Below, one piece after another: positions 9,427-19,085 of a stretch of DNA of 64,000 nucleotides. Where the stretch lies: assembly GCF_028882255.1 (NCBI RefSeq), contig NZ_JARBUY010000005.1:62001-126000 (forward strand), given 5' to 3'. Positions within the stretch are counted from its first letter, which is position 1. Each line of letters begins with the position of its first letter. Below the pieces are notes generated by a model. That model saw only the letters and a list, made by a program, of their open reading frames with translations. It had not been told where the DNA came from and searched no databases. The translations under genes were made by a program, and so were the position numbers. The stretch is from Maribacter polysaccharolyticus. GTDB taxonomy: Bacteria > Bacteroidota > Bacteroidia > Flavobacteriales > Flavobacteriaceae.

Positions 9427-11536
9427 TTTTTCCTTCCAAATCTAATATAAAGGCATATTCCTTAGCTACTTCCTTAAGCGATTCGAATCGCCCTGAAGCC
9501 CCGCCATGACCTGCTTCCATATTGATATCCAACAATAATAAATTCGTATCCGATTTCAATTCCCTTAATCTGGCGACCCATTTCGCAGGTTCGAAATACT
9601 GCACTTGAGAATCATGTAAACCCGTAGTTACCAGTAAGTTTGGGTAATTTTGGGGTTTGCAATTATCATAAGGGGAATATGATTTCATATACTCATAGTA
9701 TTTTTGTTCATTGGGGTTCCCCCATTCGTCATATTCTCCCGTAGTCAGGGGAATGGAATCGTCTAACATCGTCGTGACCACATCCACAAAGGGCACCGCG
9801 GCGATTACCCCATTGTAAAGTTCCGGGGCCATATTTACGATCGCCCCCATTAACAGTCCACCTGCAGACCCCCCCATGGCATATAAATGCCCCGGACTGG
9901 TATAGCCCTTGTCGATCAAGTGTTTAGAGCAATCGATAAAATCGGTAAAGGTGTTTTTCTTTTTAAGAAGTTTACCGTCGTCATACCATTTCCTACCTAA
10001 ATATTGCCCCCCTCGAACATGTGCGATGGCATAGACGAACCCACGATCGAGCAAACTCAACCGAATCGTCGAAAAATAAGGGTCTATGGTAGAACCATAG
10101 GAACCATAGGCATATTGAAGGAGGGGCGTATGTGCACCGAGTTCGGTATCCTTATGATAAACGATCGACATCGGGATCTTGACCCCGTCCCTTGCCGTGG
10201 CCCATATCCGTTCTGACCTATAATTCTCCTTTTTGAACTTGCCCCCCAATACTTCCTGTTCTTTCATCACGACCTTTTCCTTCGTCCGCATGTTGAAATC
10301 GATAACCGAACTGGGTGTGGTCATCGAGTTATAGGCATAACGCAGGATCTCGGTATCGAACTCGGGATTGGCACTCACATAGGCCGTATAGGTTTCGCTA
10401 TCGAACGGTAAGTAGTAACTCCCGGTTTTGTCCCATCGACAGATTTTTAAATTCGTCAAGCCGTTTTCACGTTCGGAAAGCACATAGTAGTCTTTGAAAA
10501 TATCAATATCCTCCAATAGCACATCGTCACGATGCGGAATGAATTCTTTCCAATTTTTGGATGAAGTATCCTTCTCCCCTACTACCATCAGCTTAAAATT
10601 CCTGGCCTCATCCTTGTTGGTCAATATGTAAAAGGAATCTTGGTAATGTGCTATGGAATATTCCAAACCCCTTTCCCTTGGTGAGAAGATCTTGAAATCT
10701 TCGTAAGGGGTATCGGCATTCAAGATCCTGAATTCCGAAGTCAATGTGCTATAGCTCCCGATAATCAGGTATTTTTTTGATTTTGATTTATAGACATAAG
10801 TACCAAAAGTGTCGTCCTCTTCGTGAAAGACCAATTGATCGTCTTCTACCTTAGTGCCGAAGGTATGCCGGTAAATCTTATCCGATCGAAGTGTTACCGG
10901 GTCTTTTAAGGTATAGAACATGGTCTTATTGTCATTCGCCCATACCGCTCCACCGGTAGTATTCTCGATTTTATCGGCATAAATCTCCCCGGTTTCCAAA
11001 TTCTTGATTTGAATCGTATACTGTCGCCGGGATACCGTATCTACCCCAAAAACGGCAAGTTTATTGTCGGGGCTTATCGCGATTCCCCCTAGATTGAAAA
11101 AATCATGGCCATCGGCCATTTCATTACAATCGAACATAATTTCCTCGGGGGCCTCCAAAGTGTCCTTATGTCGGCTGTAAATAGGGTATTCCTTACCCTT
11201 CTCATAGCGGGTAACGTACCAATATCCGTTTTTCTTATAAGGCACCGAAGCATCGTCTTCCTTAATACGGCCCTTCATTTCCTCGAACAACTGATTTTGA
11301 AAATCCATTGTGTGTGCGGTCAACGCTTCGTAATAGGCATTCTCTTTTTTAAGATGGGCGATCACTTCCGGGTCTTCCCTGTCATTCATCCAGTAATACT
11401 CATCAATTCGAACATCATTATGGATTGACAGCTCTTTTTTAATCTTTTTGGCAATGGGGGCCTTTTTATTCGTCATCGTATGCATTTCATTATGGCAAGC
11501 GACGGCAAAAGTAACACTTACCAAAGAAACTTGCAT
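9416..11536 (-). CDS. S9 family oligopeptidase (oligopeptidase B / protease II type)
   Basis: A 706-residue serine peptidase of the prolyl oligopeptidase family. The N-terminal half is a beta-propeller, with the marker DEYYWMNDREDPEV near its start. The C-terminal half is an alpha/beta hydrolase with the nucleophile Ser557 in AMGGSAGGLLMGA and a late histidine in MEAGHGGASG. Family members cleave peptides after basic residues. The frame opens at 11536 with a short hydrophobic run ending FAVAC, which may be a lipoprotein signal. An internal ATG at 11476 (MTNKKAPIAKK) would give a cytoplasmic form. The gene diverges from ybaB. Confidence 0.88.
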   Translation of the reverse strand: MQVSLVSVTFAVACHNEMHTMTNKKAPIAKKIKKELSIHNDVRIDEYYWMNDREDPEVIAHLKKENAYYEALTAHTMDFQNQLFEEMKGRIKEDDASVPYKKNGYWYVTRYEKGKEYPIYSRHKDTLEAPEEIMFDCNEMADGHDFFNLGGIAISPDNKLAVFGVDTVSRRQYTIQIKNLETGEIYADKIENTTGGAVWANDNKTMFYTLKDPVTLRSDKIYRHTFGTKVEDDQLVFHEEDDTFGTYVYKSKSKKYLIIGSYSTLTSEFRILNADTPYEDFKIFSPRERGLEYSIAHYQDSFYILTNKDEARNFKLMVVGEKDTSSKNWKEFIPHRDDVLLEDIDIFKDYYVLSERENGLTNLKICRWDKTGSYYLPFDSETYTAYVSANPEFDTEILRYAYNSMTTPSSVIDFNMRTKEKVVMKEQEVLGGKFKKENYRSERIWATARDGVKIPMSIVYHKDTELGAHTPLLQYAYGSYGSTIDPYFSTIRLSLLDRGFVYAIAHVRGGQYLGRKWYDDGKLLKKKNTFTDFIDCSKHLIDKGYTSPGHLYAMGGSAGGLLMGAIVNMAPELYNGVIAAVPFVDVVTTMLDDSIPLTTGEYDEWGNPNEQKYYEYMKSYSPYDNCKPQNYPNLLVTTGLHDSQVQYFEPAKWVARLRELKSDTNLLLLDINMEAGHGGASGRFESLKEVAKEYAFILDLEGKIDQ

Positions 11537-11561
11537 TCTTTATAGCTTCAGTATCTTAAAA

Positions 11562-11591
11562 TTGTAGGATCGATCCAATTTAGTAATTTTG
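11562..11591 (+). promoter_or_regulatory. Bacteroidota sigma-A promoter for ybaB, with palindrome in spacer
   Basis: TTG at 11562-11564, a 19-base spacer, then TAATTTTG at 11584-11591: a textbook match to TTG-N19-TAnnTTTG. The start codon is 26 bases downstream. The spacer contains the perfect palindrome GGATCGATCC (11567-11576), possibly an operator. Confidence 0.7.
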
Positions 11592-11616
11592 ACCGGTAAC
11601 GATTAAAACAAATACT

Positions 11617-11943
11617 ATGTTCGGAGATATGATGGGAATGATGGGGAAACTCAAAGCGACCCAAGAAAAAATAGAAGCCACGAAAAAAAGATTGGATACC
11701 ATTTACATCCAAGAGAAATCAGCCGACGGATTGATATCGGTTTCGATGTCGGCGAATAGGGCCATAAAGGAAATTACCATAGATGATAGCTTGTTGGAGG
11801 ATAAAGAACAATTGGAAGATTACCTGATCCTTACATTGAACAAGGCCATCGAAAACGCCACAAAGGTGAACGAATCGGAACTTGCCGCGGTTGCCAAAGA
11901 AGGAATGCCCAATATTCCGGGAATGGATTCGTTATTCAAATAA
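11617..11943 (+). CDS. YbaB/EbfC family nucleoid-associated protein
   Basis: A 108-residue protein starting [20 protein letters not shown], an N-terminal helix, then a beta segment around [19 protein letters not shown] and a C-terminal helical part. This is the standard small YbaB/EbfC fold, which binds DNA as a dimer and helps organise the nucleoid. In many bacteria the gene sits next to dnaX or recR; here it stands alone beside a diverging oligopeptidase. Length and Met-rich start are normal for the family. Confidence 0.9.
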   Translation: MFGDMMGMMGKLKATQEKIEATKKRLDTIYIQEKSADGLISVSMSANRAIKEITIDDSLLEDKEQLEDYLILTLNKAIENATKVNESELAAVAKEGMPNIPGMDSLFK

Positions 11944-12625
11944 TCCCTTGTCATGTGTTTTGAAAAGGTGTTCATAATGGCCGTATGACCGCATCCCATT
12001 GCTTTTTGACAGTATCCAAAATTCCTTAACACGAAACCCTTAAAAAGAAGGAATAGGCTTGGGTCCTGTAAGTTGTTCGCTTTTAGCAATTGCTTAAAAC
12101 AAATCCATGGGATTTTGTCTATTTAAAGGGATATGTGTTTTCATAGATCGGTTATACGACATAAGAAGCGCCTCTGCCCCCATTTATTGCAACACCCCCG
12201 AGATTTCAAAAGAAAAAAAAGGTAGGTGCACTTTAAAAACCAAATGAATGATAAAGGGCTTCCTTTTCAAGAAGCCCATTAAACAGGTTAGTGTTTATGC
12301 TATAAGTGATTTTTATTCCATCCAATTTTTTCAGTCTTAAAACATACGCTCTTTCCGTACAGGATAACGCCTAATGACATCCATTCCTGACTTTTCCTCC
12401 CCAACCAAAAACTGCCATGTTCGGTATTCTATCGCTTACCGGGTGCTAAAATAATGGATGGCCTACATACAACATGGCTTTGGTTTTTATCGGACATTAT
12501 CGTTCGATAAAAAGCATATTTCACCGACAAACCACCTTTTTGTAATCTTATTCCTACTACTTTTAACCTAATAGCCCTTTAGCAAATGGATAAAAAGCCT
12601 TAATTTTAAAAGAAAAAAGTTTACC
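11944..12625. other. 682-bp intergenic stretch without a recognisable gene
   Basis: No convincing reading frame or RNA gene was found on either strand. The only structure is a 7-bp hairpin around 12252-12273 (gggcttc / gaagccc) without a clear T-run on the plus strand and only a weak one on the minus strand. Confidence 0.5.
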
Positions 12626-12949
12626 ATGTTGGAGATTAAAAAGAAAGGGGCCCACAGGTACAGTTTTAAATTAAAGACCGAAAGTGGCCGTACGCTATTG
12701 AAAAGTGTCGAGTTCCCGAAAAAAGAAGATATTGAAGTAACGGTACGTACCATGAAGCAGGCCACAAAAAATAGCCTGCGTTTTGAACGTAGGACGAACT
12801 ATGAAGGTTTTTTCAGGTTCGATATAAAAAATTCCCAAGGCCAATTAATTGGCCATAGCCTAAATTATAGGTCCGAGGCCGGTATGGAAAACGGGATGAA
12901 AAATCTAATGAAGAATATGAAATCCCTTCTTAAACTGGGTAAACTATAA
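12626..12949 (+). CDS. DUF1508 (YegP-like) domain protein
   Basis: A 107-residue protein with two similar halves. Each half has the pattern of the DUF1508/YegP repeat: an aromatic-basic strand (HRYSFKLKTESGRTLL and FFRFDIKNSQGQLIGHS), a turn, and a helix. No signal peptide is present. YegP-type proteins are small, widespread and of unknown function. The 3' end overlaps the converging threonine aldolase gene by 6 bases. Confidence 0.75.
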   Translation: MLEIKKKGAHRYSFKLKTESGRTLLKSVEFPKKEDIEVTVRTMKQATKNSLRFERRTNYEGFFRFDIKNSQGQLIGHSLNYRSEAGMENGMKNLMKNMKSLLKLGKL

Positions 12950-13966
12950 CCTTGTTAGGGCCTTCAGAAACACTTCATGCATCTTATCGGTATAATCCAT
13001 ATGGGTAACCATCCTCAATTTACCCTGCCCCATACCTATGATGGATATACCATTTTCAGCAAGTCGCTTTAAAAACCCCTCCTCGGATAGCTTATCTTCA
13101 TCTATCTCGAAAATAATAATATTGGTCTCAATAGGTTCTACTTTTTTTATGAACGGCAAGCGCTCCAATGCCTTTCCGATTTCCATGGCCTTTTGGTGGT
13201 CCTCTGCCAACCTATCGATATGGTGATCTAAAGCATAAAGGGCCGCTGCTGCCAAGTAACCCGCTTGACGCATACCCCCTCCCAAAATCTTCCGTATTCT
13301 CAAAGCCTTATCCATCATGGCTTTACTCCCCAATAGAACGGAGCCCACCGGACAGCCCAAACCTTTACTGAAGCAAACACTGATCGTATCGAACAACTCC
13401 CCATACTGTTCAGGAGTCTCATTTTTGGATACCAATGCATTCCACAATCGGGCTCCATCCAGATGATAGGCCAAATGATGGTCGGTACAGACCTGCTTTA
13501 TCTTTTTCAACATTTCAATATCCCAACAGGCCCCGCCTCCTTTATTGGTCGTATTCTCAATACAGACCAAGGTCGTTAACGGACTATGATAAAAATTGGG
13601 TGGATTAATGGCTGCCTCGACCTGCCCAGCGTTCATCATTCCGCGATGACCATCGATCAATTTACAGGAAACCCCACTATTGAAACTGATGCCCCCACCC
13701 TCATAATTATAAACATGGGCATATTTGTCGCAGATCAGTTGTTCCCCAGGTTGGGTATGTACTTTGATGGCCGTTTGGTTGGCCATGGTACCACTGGGGA
13801 AAAACAAGGCAGCTTCCATTCCGAAAAGTGCTGCCACCCTAGCTTCCAGGGCATTTACCGTGGCATCGGTCTTAAAAACATCGTCACCCACCTCTGCATT
13901 CATCATGGCCTCCAACATTCCCTTGGAAGGTTGGGTAACCGTATCACTTATTAAATTGATATTCAC
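12944..13966 (-). CDS. ltaE: Low-specificity L-threonine aldolase
   Basis: A 340-residue fold-type I PLP enzyme. The start MNINLISDTVTQPS is the conserved SDT-x-T entry of threonine aldolases. FPSGTMANQTAIKVH and HLDGARLWNA hold cofactor contacts, and the Schiff-base lysine lies in SVCFSKGLGCPVGS. The enzyme splits L-threonine or L-allo-threonine into glycine and acetaldehyde. Length is normal for the family. The gene appears monocistronic and converges on the DUF1508 gene with overlapping ends. Confidence 0.93.
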   Translation of the reverse strand: MNINLISDTVTQPSKGMLEAMMNAEVGDDVFKTDATVNALEARVAALFGMEAALFFPSGTMANQTAIKVHTQPGEQLICDKYAHVYNYEGGGISFNSGVSCKLIDGHRGMMNAGQVEAAINPPNFYHSPLTTLVCIENTTNKGGGACWDIEMLKKIKQVCTDHHLAYHLDGARLWNALVSKNETPEQYGELFDTISVCFSKGLGCPVGSVLLGSKAMMDKALRIRKILGGGMRQAGYLAAAALYALDHHIDRLAEDHQKAMEIGKALERLPFIKKVEPIETNIIIFEIDEDKLSEEGFLKRLAENGISIIGMGQGKLRMVTHMDYTDKMHEVFLKALTRL

Positions 13967-14018
13967 GTATTTAATTTTTTATTGATAGTCTAAACCTATG
14001 TATATTTTAATGGGATTT

Positions 14019-16418
14019 TCAGTGCATACAATCCATTCCAATGGGCGAACCATCCGGAATCTTCGGCACTTCGATCAACTCAAATTTTTCAGGTGCTTTT
14101 TGGAAAGCTTCAATACGTCTGACCATTTCCAGGGCATAAACAGTGCCCATCGAACGCAATTGCTTATCCAATGCCTTGAGTATTTCATGGGCAATGGCAT
14201 TTACCTGTGGATGCACTTCATTATGGGCGGCAAGATTCATGATATGATACAAGACCCTATAGTTAACACTCCATTGTACCTCCGAAATATAGGCATCCTT
14301 ATACTGTTTGCCTATGGTATTCCCCACAACGAAATCGAGCACATCGGACAACCCCAGGTTATTCGGTTGCAAAGCCTTTTGTTGGATCAATCGAGAAGCT
14401 TTTTCAGGGTGTAAAAGATATTTCAAAGTCATATCCGCGGCGGTTTCGGGTGCGGATAAGGCATCAAAGGAAACCCCGGTTTTCCCTTTAAAGGACTCCC
14501 TGCTTTTTCGATAGCCAAAAGCCCGCGGTGGAAAAAGTGCTAATTTTTCCCGTGGAATTGCGATATATTCCGCATCCAAGGTCTTGACTATTGCCGAAAG
14601 GGCTTTTTGCTGTGTCTTTTTGTCCGCAATGGTCACGACCGATTGGCCACTGCCTTTGACCGCATAATTATAATCCATTCCCCCTACAATCTTCGCTACG
14701 GCTTCGGTTTGATACCTGTGGAAGAAATAAAGTGGCACAAAAACATCCTCCAAAACCGTATTGGGTTCCCCGGTCCTGATGTTATCCATTGAAAAGTTAT
14801 CAATGGCCTTGGCACGCAGTTCCAACATATCGTCCAATTCTTTTTCCACATCATTTCCATTGTCCCAAAGATGCGCCAATACATGGGCACTTCCCGAAGG
14901 TCTTGCGTCCTGATCGGTAATGAATCGCAATCCCCTTTGATGGGCCCCATCCAAAATTTCAGAAAGCACCTCGCTTTCATCACGGTTTTCAGGAATATCG
15001 GTATAGGAATAGGCTACGGCCACCTTATCCCACTCCCCTATTCCGGTGGCATACGCCCTTGAAAAGTCGATTTCATCATTGACCAATTCAAATTGGGGAT
15101 GGGGATAATCCATAACAGAGGCCCTGTCATTGGTAGAGGCCGCATAATTATGGGCAAAACCAAGGGTATGCCCGATCTCATGGGCCGAAAGTTGCCGAAT
15201 ACGGGCCAAGGCCATATCCAACATAGGTTGGTAATTATCGTCGCGCTCAGCGAAAGGTTTGTTCATCAAAGCTTGGGCTATTAAAAAATCCTGTCGAATC
15301 CGTAAACTACCAAGACTTACATGACCTTTTATGATTTCCCCCGTTCTTGGGTCTTTTATACTACTCCCGTAGCTCCACCCCCTTGTAGATCGGTGCACCC
15401 ATTGAATAACATTGTAACGCACATCCAAAGGATCGGCATCATCGGGCAACATCACCAACTGAAAGGCATTTTTATATCCAATAGTTTCAAAGGCTTGGTT
15501 CCACCATCTACCCCCTTCCAAAAGTGCAGAACGAATGGGCTCCGGTGTACCGTTGTCCAAATAATAGATAATAGGTTCCACAGCCTCACTTAGAGCGGCA
15601 CTAGGATCTTTTTTTTGCAACCGATGCCTGCTAATGAATCTTTTTACTATCGGTTCCTGTACCGGTGTGGAGTAGTCGTAATAACTGAACGCATTTGAGC
15701 CCGAACGGGGATCGAAAACCCTTTTCTCGAACTTATCATCGGGCAATTCTATAAAGGAATGGTGTTGTGCCACCGTAACCAAATTTGAGTTGGGTGCGAC
15801 CGATTTAATATATGCCCCTTTTGCCTCACCTTTAAACGTAAGGGTGACATCAAATTCGATATTCTTGGGAAATGCCTTGGTCCTATCCATAGCAAAAGCA
15901 CTTTTGGAAGTATCCAAGGAATAGGATCCCTGCTGGGTCCGTTTCAACCGGGCAGCAACCCCGTGGGTATCCTGCATTAAAAAATCGGTGATATCAATGA
16001 TATATGTACCGTTCTTTTCTTCCACGATCTTAAACCCATACAGGATCGATTTGGCAAACGCCTGTTCGACCGATTTACGTTCCAATTCATTATCGGTCAA
16101 GGCCCGGTAGGTAAGATTGGGTTGGATCAATAATAATTTACCCCCGGCTTTCCTGAAAAAGACCACTTGTTCATCACCCAGTTGACCGCGGTCCAACCCT
16201 ATGTCATTACTTCCTATACCACTACTAAGGGAGTATACGTACAAAAACTCTTTTTCGAGTTCTTCGACCTCAAGGAAGATTTTATCGTGGGTATCATCAT
16301 GATAAAAATCGAAAAGGCCGTTAAATTCCTTAAAATCCTTTTTTTGCGCCGCAAACTGGGAAAATCCCATATTCAGGACAGACAGAAGTAATACAAAAGT
16401 AATTCGGGTGTGTCTCAT
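14019..16418 (-). CDS. Secreted zinc-dependent metalloprotease (DUF5117/DUF4953 type)
   Basis: A 799-residue exported protein with a signal peptide ending around NMGFSQ. An N-terminal DUF5117-like region is followed by a catalytic region containing HEIGHTLGFAH (His413, Glu414, His417, His423), a complete HExxHxxGxxH metzincin zinc site. The C-terminal third matches the long helical DUF4953 extension common in Bacteroidota. It should act in the periplasm or at the cell surface. Its substrate is unknown. It diverges from the ATP-grasp/alpha-E/transglutaminase cassette across a 207-bp gap. Confidence 0.9.
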   Translation of the reverse strand: MRHTRITFVLLLSVLNMGFSQFAAQKKDFKEFNGLFDFYHDDTHDKIFLEVEELEKEFLYVYSLSSGIGSNDIGLDRGQLGDEQVVFFRKAGGKLLLIQPNLTYRALTDNELERKSVEQAFAKSILYGFKIVEEKNGTYIIDITDFLMQDTHGVAARLKRTQQGSYSLDTSKSAFAMDRTKAFPKNIEFDVTLTFKGEAKGAYIKSVAPNSNLVTVAQHHSFIELPDDKFEKRVFDPRSGSNAFSYYDYSTPVQEPIVKRFISRHRLQKKDPSAALSEAVEPIIYYLDNGTPEPIRSALLEGGRWWNQAFETIGYKNAFQLVMLPDDADPLDVRYNVIQWVHRSTRGWSYGSSIKDPRTGEIIKGHVSLGSLRIRQDFLIAQALMNKPFAERDDNYQPMLDMALARIRQLSAHEIGHTLGFAHNYAASTNDRASVMDYPHPQFELVNDEIDFSRAYATGIGEWDKVAVAYSYTDIPENRDESEVLSEILDGAHQRGLRFITDQDARPSGSAHVLAHLWDNGNDVEKELDDMLELRAKAIDNFSMDNIRTGEPNTVLEDVFVPLYFFHRYQTEAVAKIVGGMDYNYAVKGSGQSVVTIADKKTQQKALSAIVKTLDAEYIAIPREKLALFPPRAFGYRKSRESFKGKTGVSFDALSAPETAADMTLKYLLHPEKASRLIQQKALQPNNLGLSDVLDFVVGNTIGKQYKDAYISEVQWSVNYRVLYHIMNLAAHNEVHPQVNAIAHEILKALDKQLRSMGTVYALEMVRRIEAFQKAPEKFELIEVPKIPDGSPIGMDCMH

Positions 16419-16625
16419 TTGGTTGATTTTTAAGCACTAAATTTAGATAAAAGATTTGACTTGAAATCCCGCAGATTAAGGCCTATTTAAAAATAGATTT
16501 CTTAAAAATATCCATGGTATTTTAACAACCCGACAAAAGATGCTGGCGATACACTGGTTAATCTGTATTGAATATGACCGTAAGGTTTAAAAATCGTACA
16601 TTAGGTATTAAACTAATTAAGGTAT

Positions 16626-18089
16626 ATGTCAAATATTGAAAATGGTACATTCTCCTCCTATCTCCGAAATCCCAGTTTGTTCGATGAGATATATGATGAA
16701 AACGGTTCTATTAAAATGGTCTATCAAAAGCTGTTCGATCATTTCGGGTCACATACGGTAAAAGACTTTGTACAACTGAACAACAAGGCAAAAGCCTCTT
16801 TTTTTAATCAGGGCATCACTTTCCAGGTATATGGAGAAAATGAGACCAAGGAAAAAATATTCCCTTTCGATCTTTTCCCTAGGATAATCGATGCCAAGGA
16901 ATGGGACATTATCGAACGGGGTTCCATTCAACGGAGCAAGGCCTTGAATCTTTTTCTATGGGATATATATCATGAAAAGAAAATAATAAAACAAGGTATC
17001 GTTCCTATGGAGCTCATCAGCTCATCGAACAATTACCTTCATCAAATGATCGACCTGGATCCACCCGGTGGTATTTACAACCATATTTCGGGAACCGATA
17101 TCATCAAGCATTCCGATGGTAAATTCTATGTACTTGAGGACAATATCCGGTGTCCTTCGGGGGTAAGTTATGTCATAAGTAACCGCACCGCTTTGAAAAG
17201 AGCTTTGTTTGGTGTTTTCAACCACTATCTTACCTATACCGTTACTGATTATGCGGAAAACCTTCTAGACCTTTTGGAGTCTGTAAAACCAAAGGGGGTA
17301 GATAATCCGGTATGTGTCGTCATTACCCCGGGCATGTACAATTCCGCCTTTTTCGAACATTCGTACCTGGCCAAATCAATGGGAATAGAATTGGTTCAAG
17401 GCAGTGACCTCTTCGTCGAAAATGATTTTGTCTATATGAAGACCATTCGTGGCCCCATTAAGGTTGATGTCATTTATAGGCGTATCGATGATCTATTTTT
17501 AGACCCCTTGGAATTCAAACCCGATTCGGCCTTGGGGGTCCCTGGACTTTTTGCCGCATACCTAAAAGGCAATGTTACCTTGGCCAATGCTCCGGGTACG
17601 GGGGTTGCTGATGATAAGGCCGTTTATACCTATATGCCCGAAATCATAAAATACTACCTTGACGAAGAACCCATATTGAACAACGTGAAAACGTACCATT
17701 GCAGCAGGCCCGAAGAATTAAAGTATGTTTTGGACCATATTGAGGAACTGGTGATCAAGCCGGTGGACGAAGCGGGAGGATATGGTATTTCCATCGGAAA
17801 TACTTTAACAGCTTCCGAAATAGAAAAGGTTAAAGCACAAATAAAGGAAACCCCCCGGAAATATGTAGCCCAACCTATATTGTCGCTTTCCGTACATCCC
17901 ACCTATATCGAACAAAGTGAATCTTTTGAACAACGCCATATAGACCTTAGAACCTTTACGGTTTTAGGAAAGGACAAGGAGTTTGTGTTAAAAGGAGGAC
18001 TTACCCGGGTGGCCTTGAAAAAAGGAAATTTAATTGTTAACTCATCCCAAGGAGGTGGTTCGAAAGACACTTGGGTATTAAAAAACTAA
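16626..18089 (+). CDS. Circularly permuted ATP-grasp type 2 protein
   Basis: A 487-residue cytoplasmic protein. Recognisable segments are RIIDAKEWDIIERG, DLDPPGGIYNHISGTDIIKH, YVLEDNIRCPSGVSYV, VDVIYRRIDDLFLDP and, near the C-terminus, VIKPVDEAGGYGISIGN. Together these are characteristic of the circularly permuted ATP-grasp family. Such enzymes are predicted to form amide bonds on amino acids or peptides with ATP. It is the first gene of a three-gene unit; its stop is followed after 3 bases by the alpha-E gene. The substrate is not known for the family. Confidence 0.92.
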   Translation: MSNIENGTFSSYLRNPSLFDEIYDENGSIKMVYQKLFDHFGSHTVKDFVQLNNKAKASFFNQGITFQVYGENETKEKIFPFDLFPRIIDAKEWDIIERGSIQRSKALNLFLWDIYHEKKIIKQGIVPMELISSSNNYLHQMIDLDPPGGIYNHISGTDIIKHSDGKFYVLEDNIRCPSGVSYVISNRTALKRALFGVFNHYLTYTVTDYAENLLDLLESVKPKGVDNPVCVVITPGMYNSAFFEHSYLAKSMGIELVQGSDLFVENDFVYMKTIRGPIKVDVIYRRIDDLFLDPLEFKPDSALGVPGLFAAYLKGNVTLANAPGTGVADDKAVYTYMPEIIKYYLDEEPILNNVKTYHCSRPEELKYVLDHIEELVIKPVDEAGGYGISIGNTLTASEIEKVKAQIKETPRKYVAQPILSLSVHPTYIEQSESFEQRHIDLRTFTVLGKDKEFVLKGGLTRVALKKGNLIVNSSQGGGSKDTWVLKN

Positions 18090-18092
18090 TGG

Positions 18093-19040
18093 ATGCTAGC
18101 AAGAGTAGCGAATAATTTATTTTGGATGGGCCGTTATATCGAAAGGTCCGAACATATTGCCCGATATTTAAACGTCAATTATTTTTCTTCCTTGGATGCA
18201 TCGAACACCTTGTCACAATCCCGTCAATTTGTGCTGCGTTCCATGCTTTTTTTGGTGGGTGAAAAAATTGAAGACCCCAATACCATACTCAATGAGGAAG
18301 AGGTATTATATAAAATCGGTTTAAATCCGGATTCTCCCCATTCAATCCTCAACAACATAAAAAATGCCAGGGAAAACGCCAATAGTGCCCGAGACCTTAT
18401 CTCTACCGAGCTCTATGAATCCCTGAACAAATTCTATCACTTTAGTCTAAATTACCCGGTCGACACTTTTGTGAAAAACGGACTCTATGACTTTACCACG
18501 AATATTACCGAAATGTCCTCGGTACTCCGTGGAAAAATACGTGACACTTTATTACATGACGAAGTGTATGCGATAATCATGATGGGCATGAATATCGAAA
18601 GGGCTACCCAAATTACCCGAATCATCAATTCCAAATACAATGATGCCTTAAAAGCCCAAATGGATTGTGGACAGGAGTTGGGAAAAAGTTTTGAATGGAC
18701 CACGCTTTTAAAGTGTACCGAATCCTATGATATGATGCGCCGTTTTTACAAAAAGACCCCAACAAGCATATCAACCTTGGAGTTTTTGATCTTGAACCCG
18801 AAATGTCCAAGATCGGTCATGAGCAGTTTAAACCAAGTATACCATCATATTTTATTATTGGACACGAATAAATATTACAATAAAAGCTCTACGGCTTTCT
18901 TGGTGGGGAAGGTAAGATGCGAATACCAATATAAACATATTGAGGAAATCGAAGGGGATATCAAAGCGTTTATAGAAAACATACTCGAAAGCTTGAACCA
19001 GGTGAGTATCAAGATGGAAAAAGAGTTTTTTAACTATTAA
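18093..19040 (+). CDS. Alpha-E domain protein
   Basis: A 315-residue, almost entirely helical protein starting MLARVANNLFWMGRYIERSE, the hallmark entry of the alpha-E family. Further typical pieces are ENANSARDLIS and a regular spread of charged helices to the C-terminus. Comparative genomics always finds this family next to the permuted ATP-grasp and a transglutaminase, as here, but no biochemical role has been settled. The start codon lies 3 bases after the ATP-grasp stop, so the two are almost certainly co-translated. No signal peptide or membrane helix is seen. Confidence 0.92.
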   Translation: MLARVANNLFWMGRYIERSEHIARYLNVNYFSSLDASNTLSQSRQFVLRSMLFLVGEKIEDPNTILNEEEVLYKIGLNPDSPHSILNNIKNARENANSARDLISTELYESLNKFYHFSLNYPVDTFVKNGLYDFTTNITEMSSVLRGKIRDTLLHDEVYAIIMMGMNIERATQITRIINSKYNDALKAQMDCGQELGKSFEWTTLLKCTESYDMMRRFYKKTPTSISTLEFLILNPKCPRSVMSSLNQVYHHILLLDTNKYYNKSSTAFLVGKVRCEYQYKHIEEIEGDIKAFIENILESLNQVSIKMEKEFFNY

Positions 19041-19085
19041 TTCGCTTAGATTCACTTATTTTAGCCGTTCTATATTTCTCAAACC

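Noticed and set aside
11820-12089. Minus-strand frame over the ybaB end and following gap
   Set aside because: Half of it is antisense to ybaB and the rest has no coding character.
12252-12273. Hairpin in the gap before the DUF1508 gene
   Set aside because: Seven-base stem without a good T-run and no gene that would need it; too weak to call a terminator.
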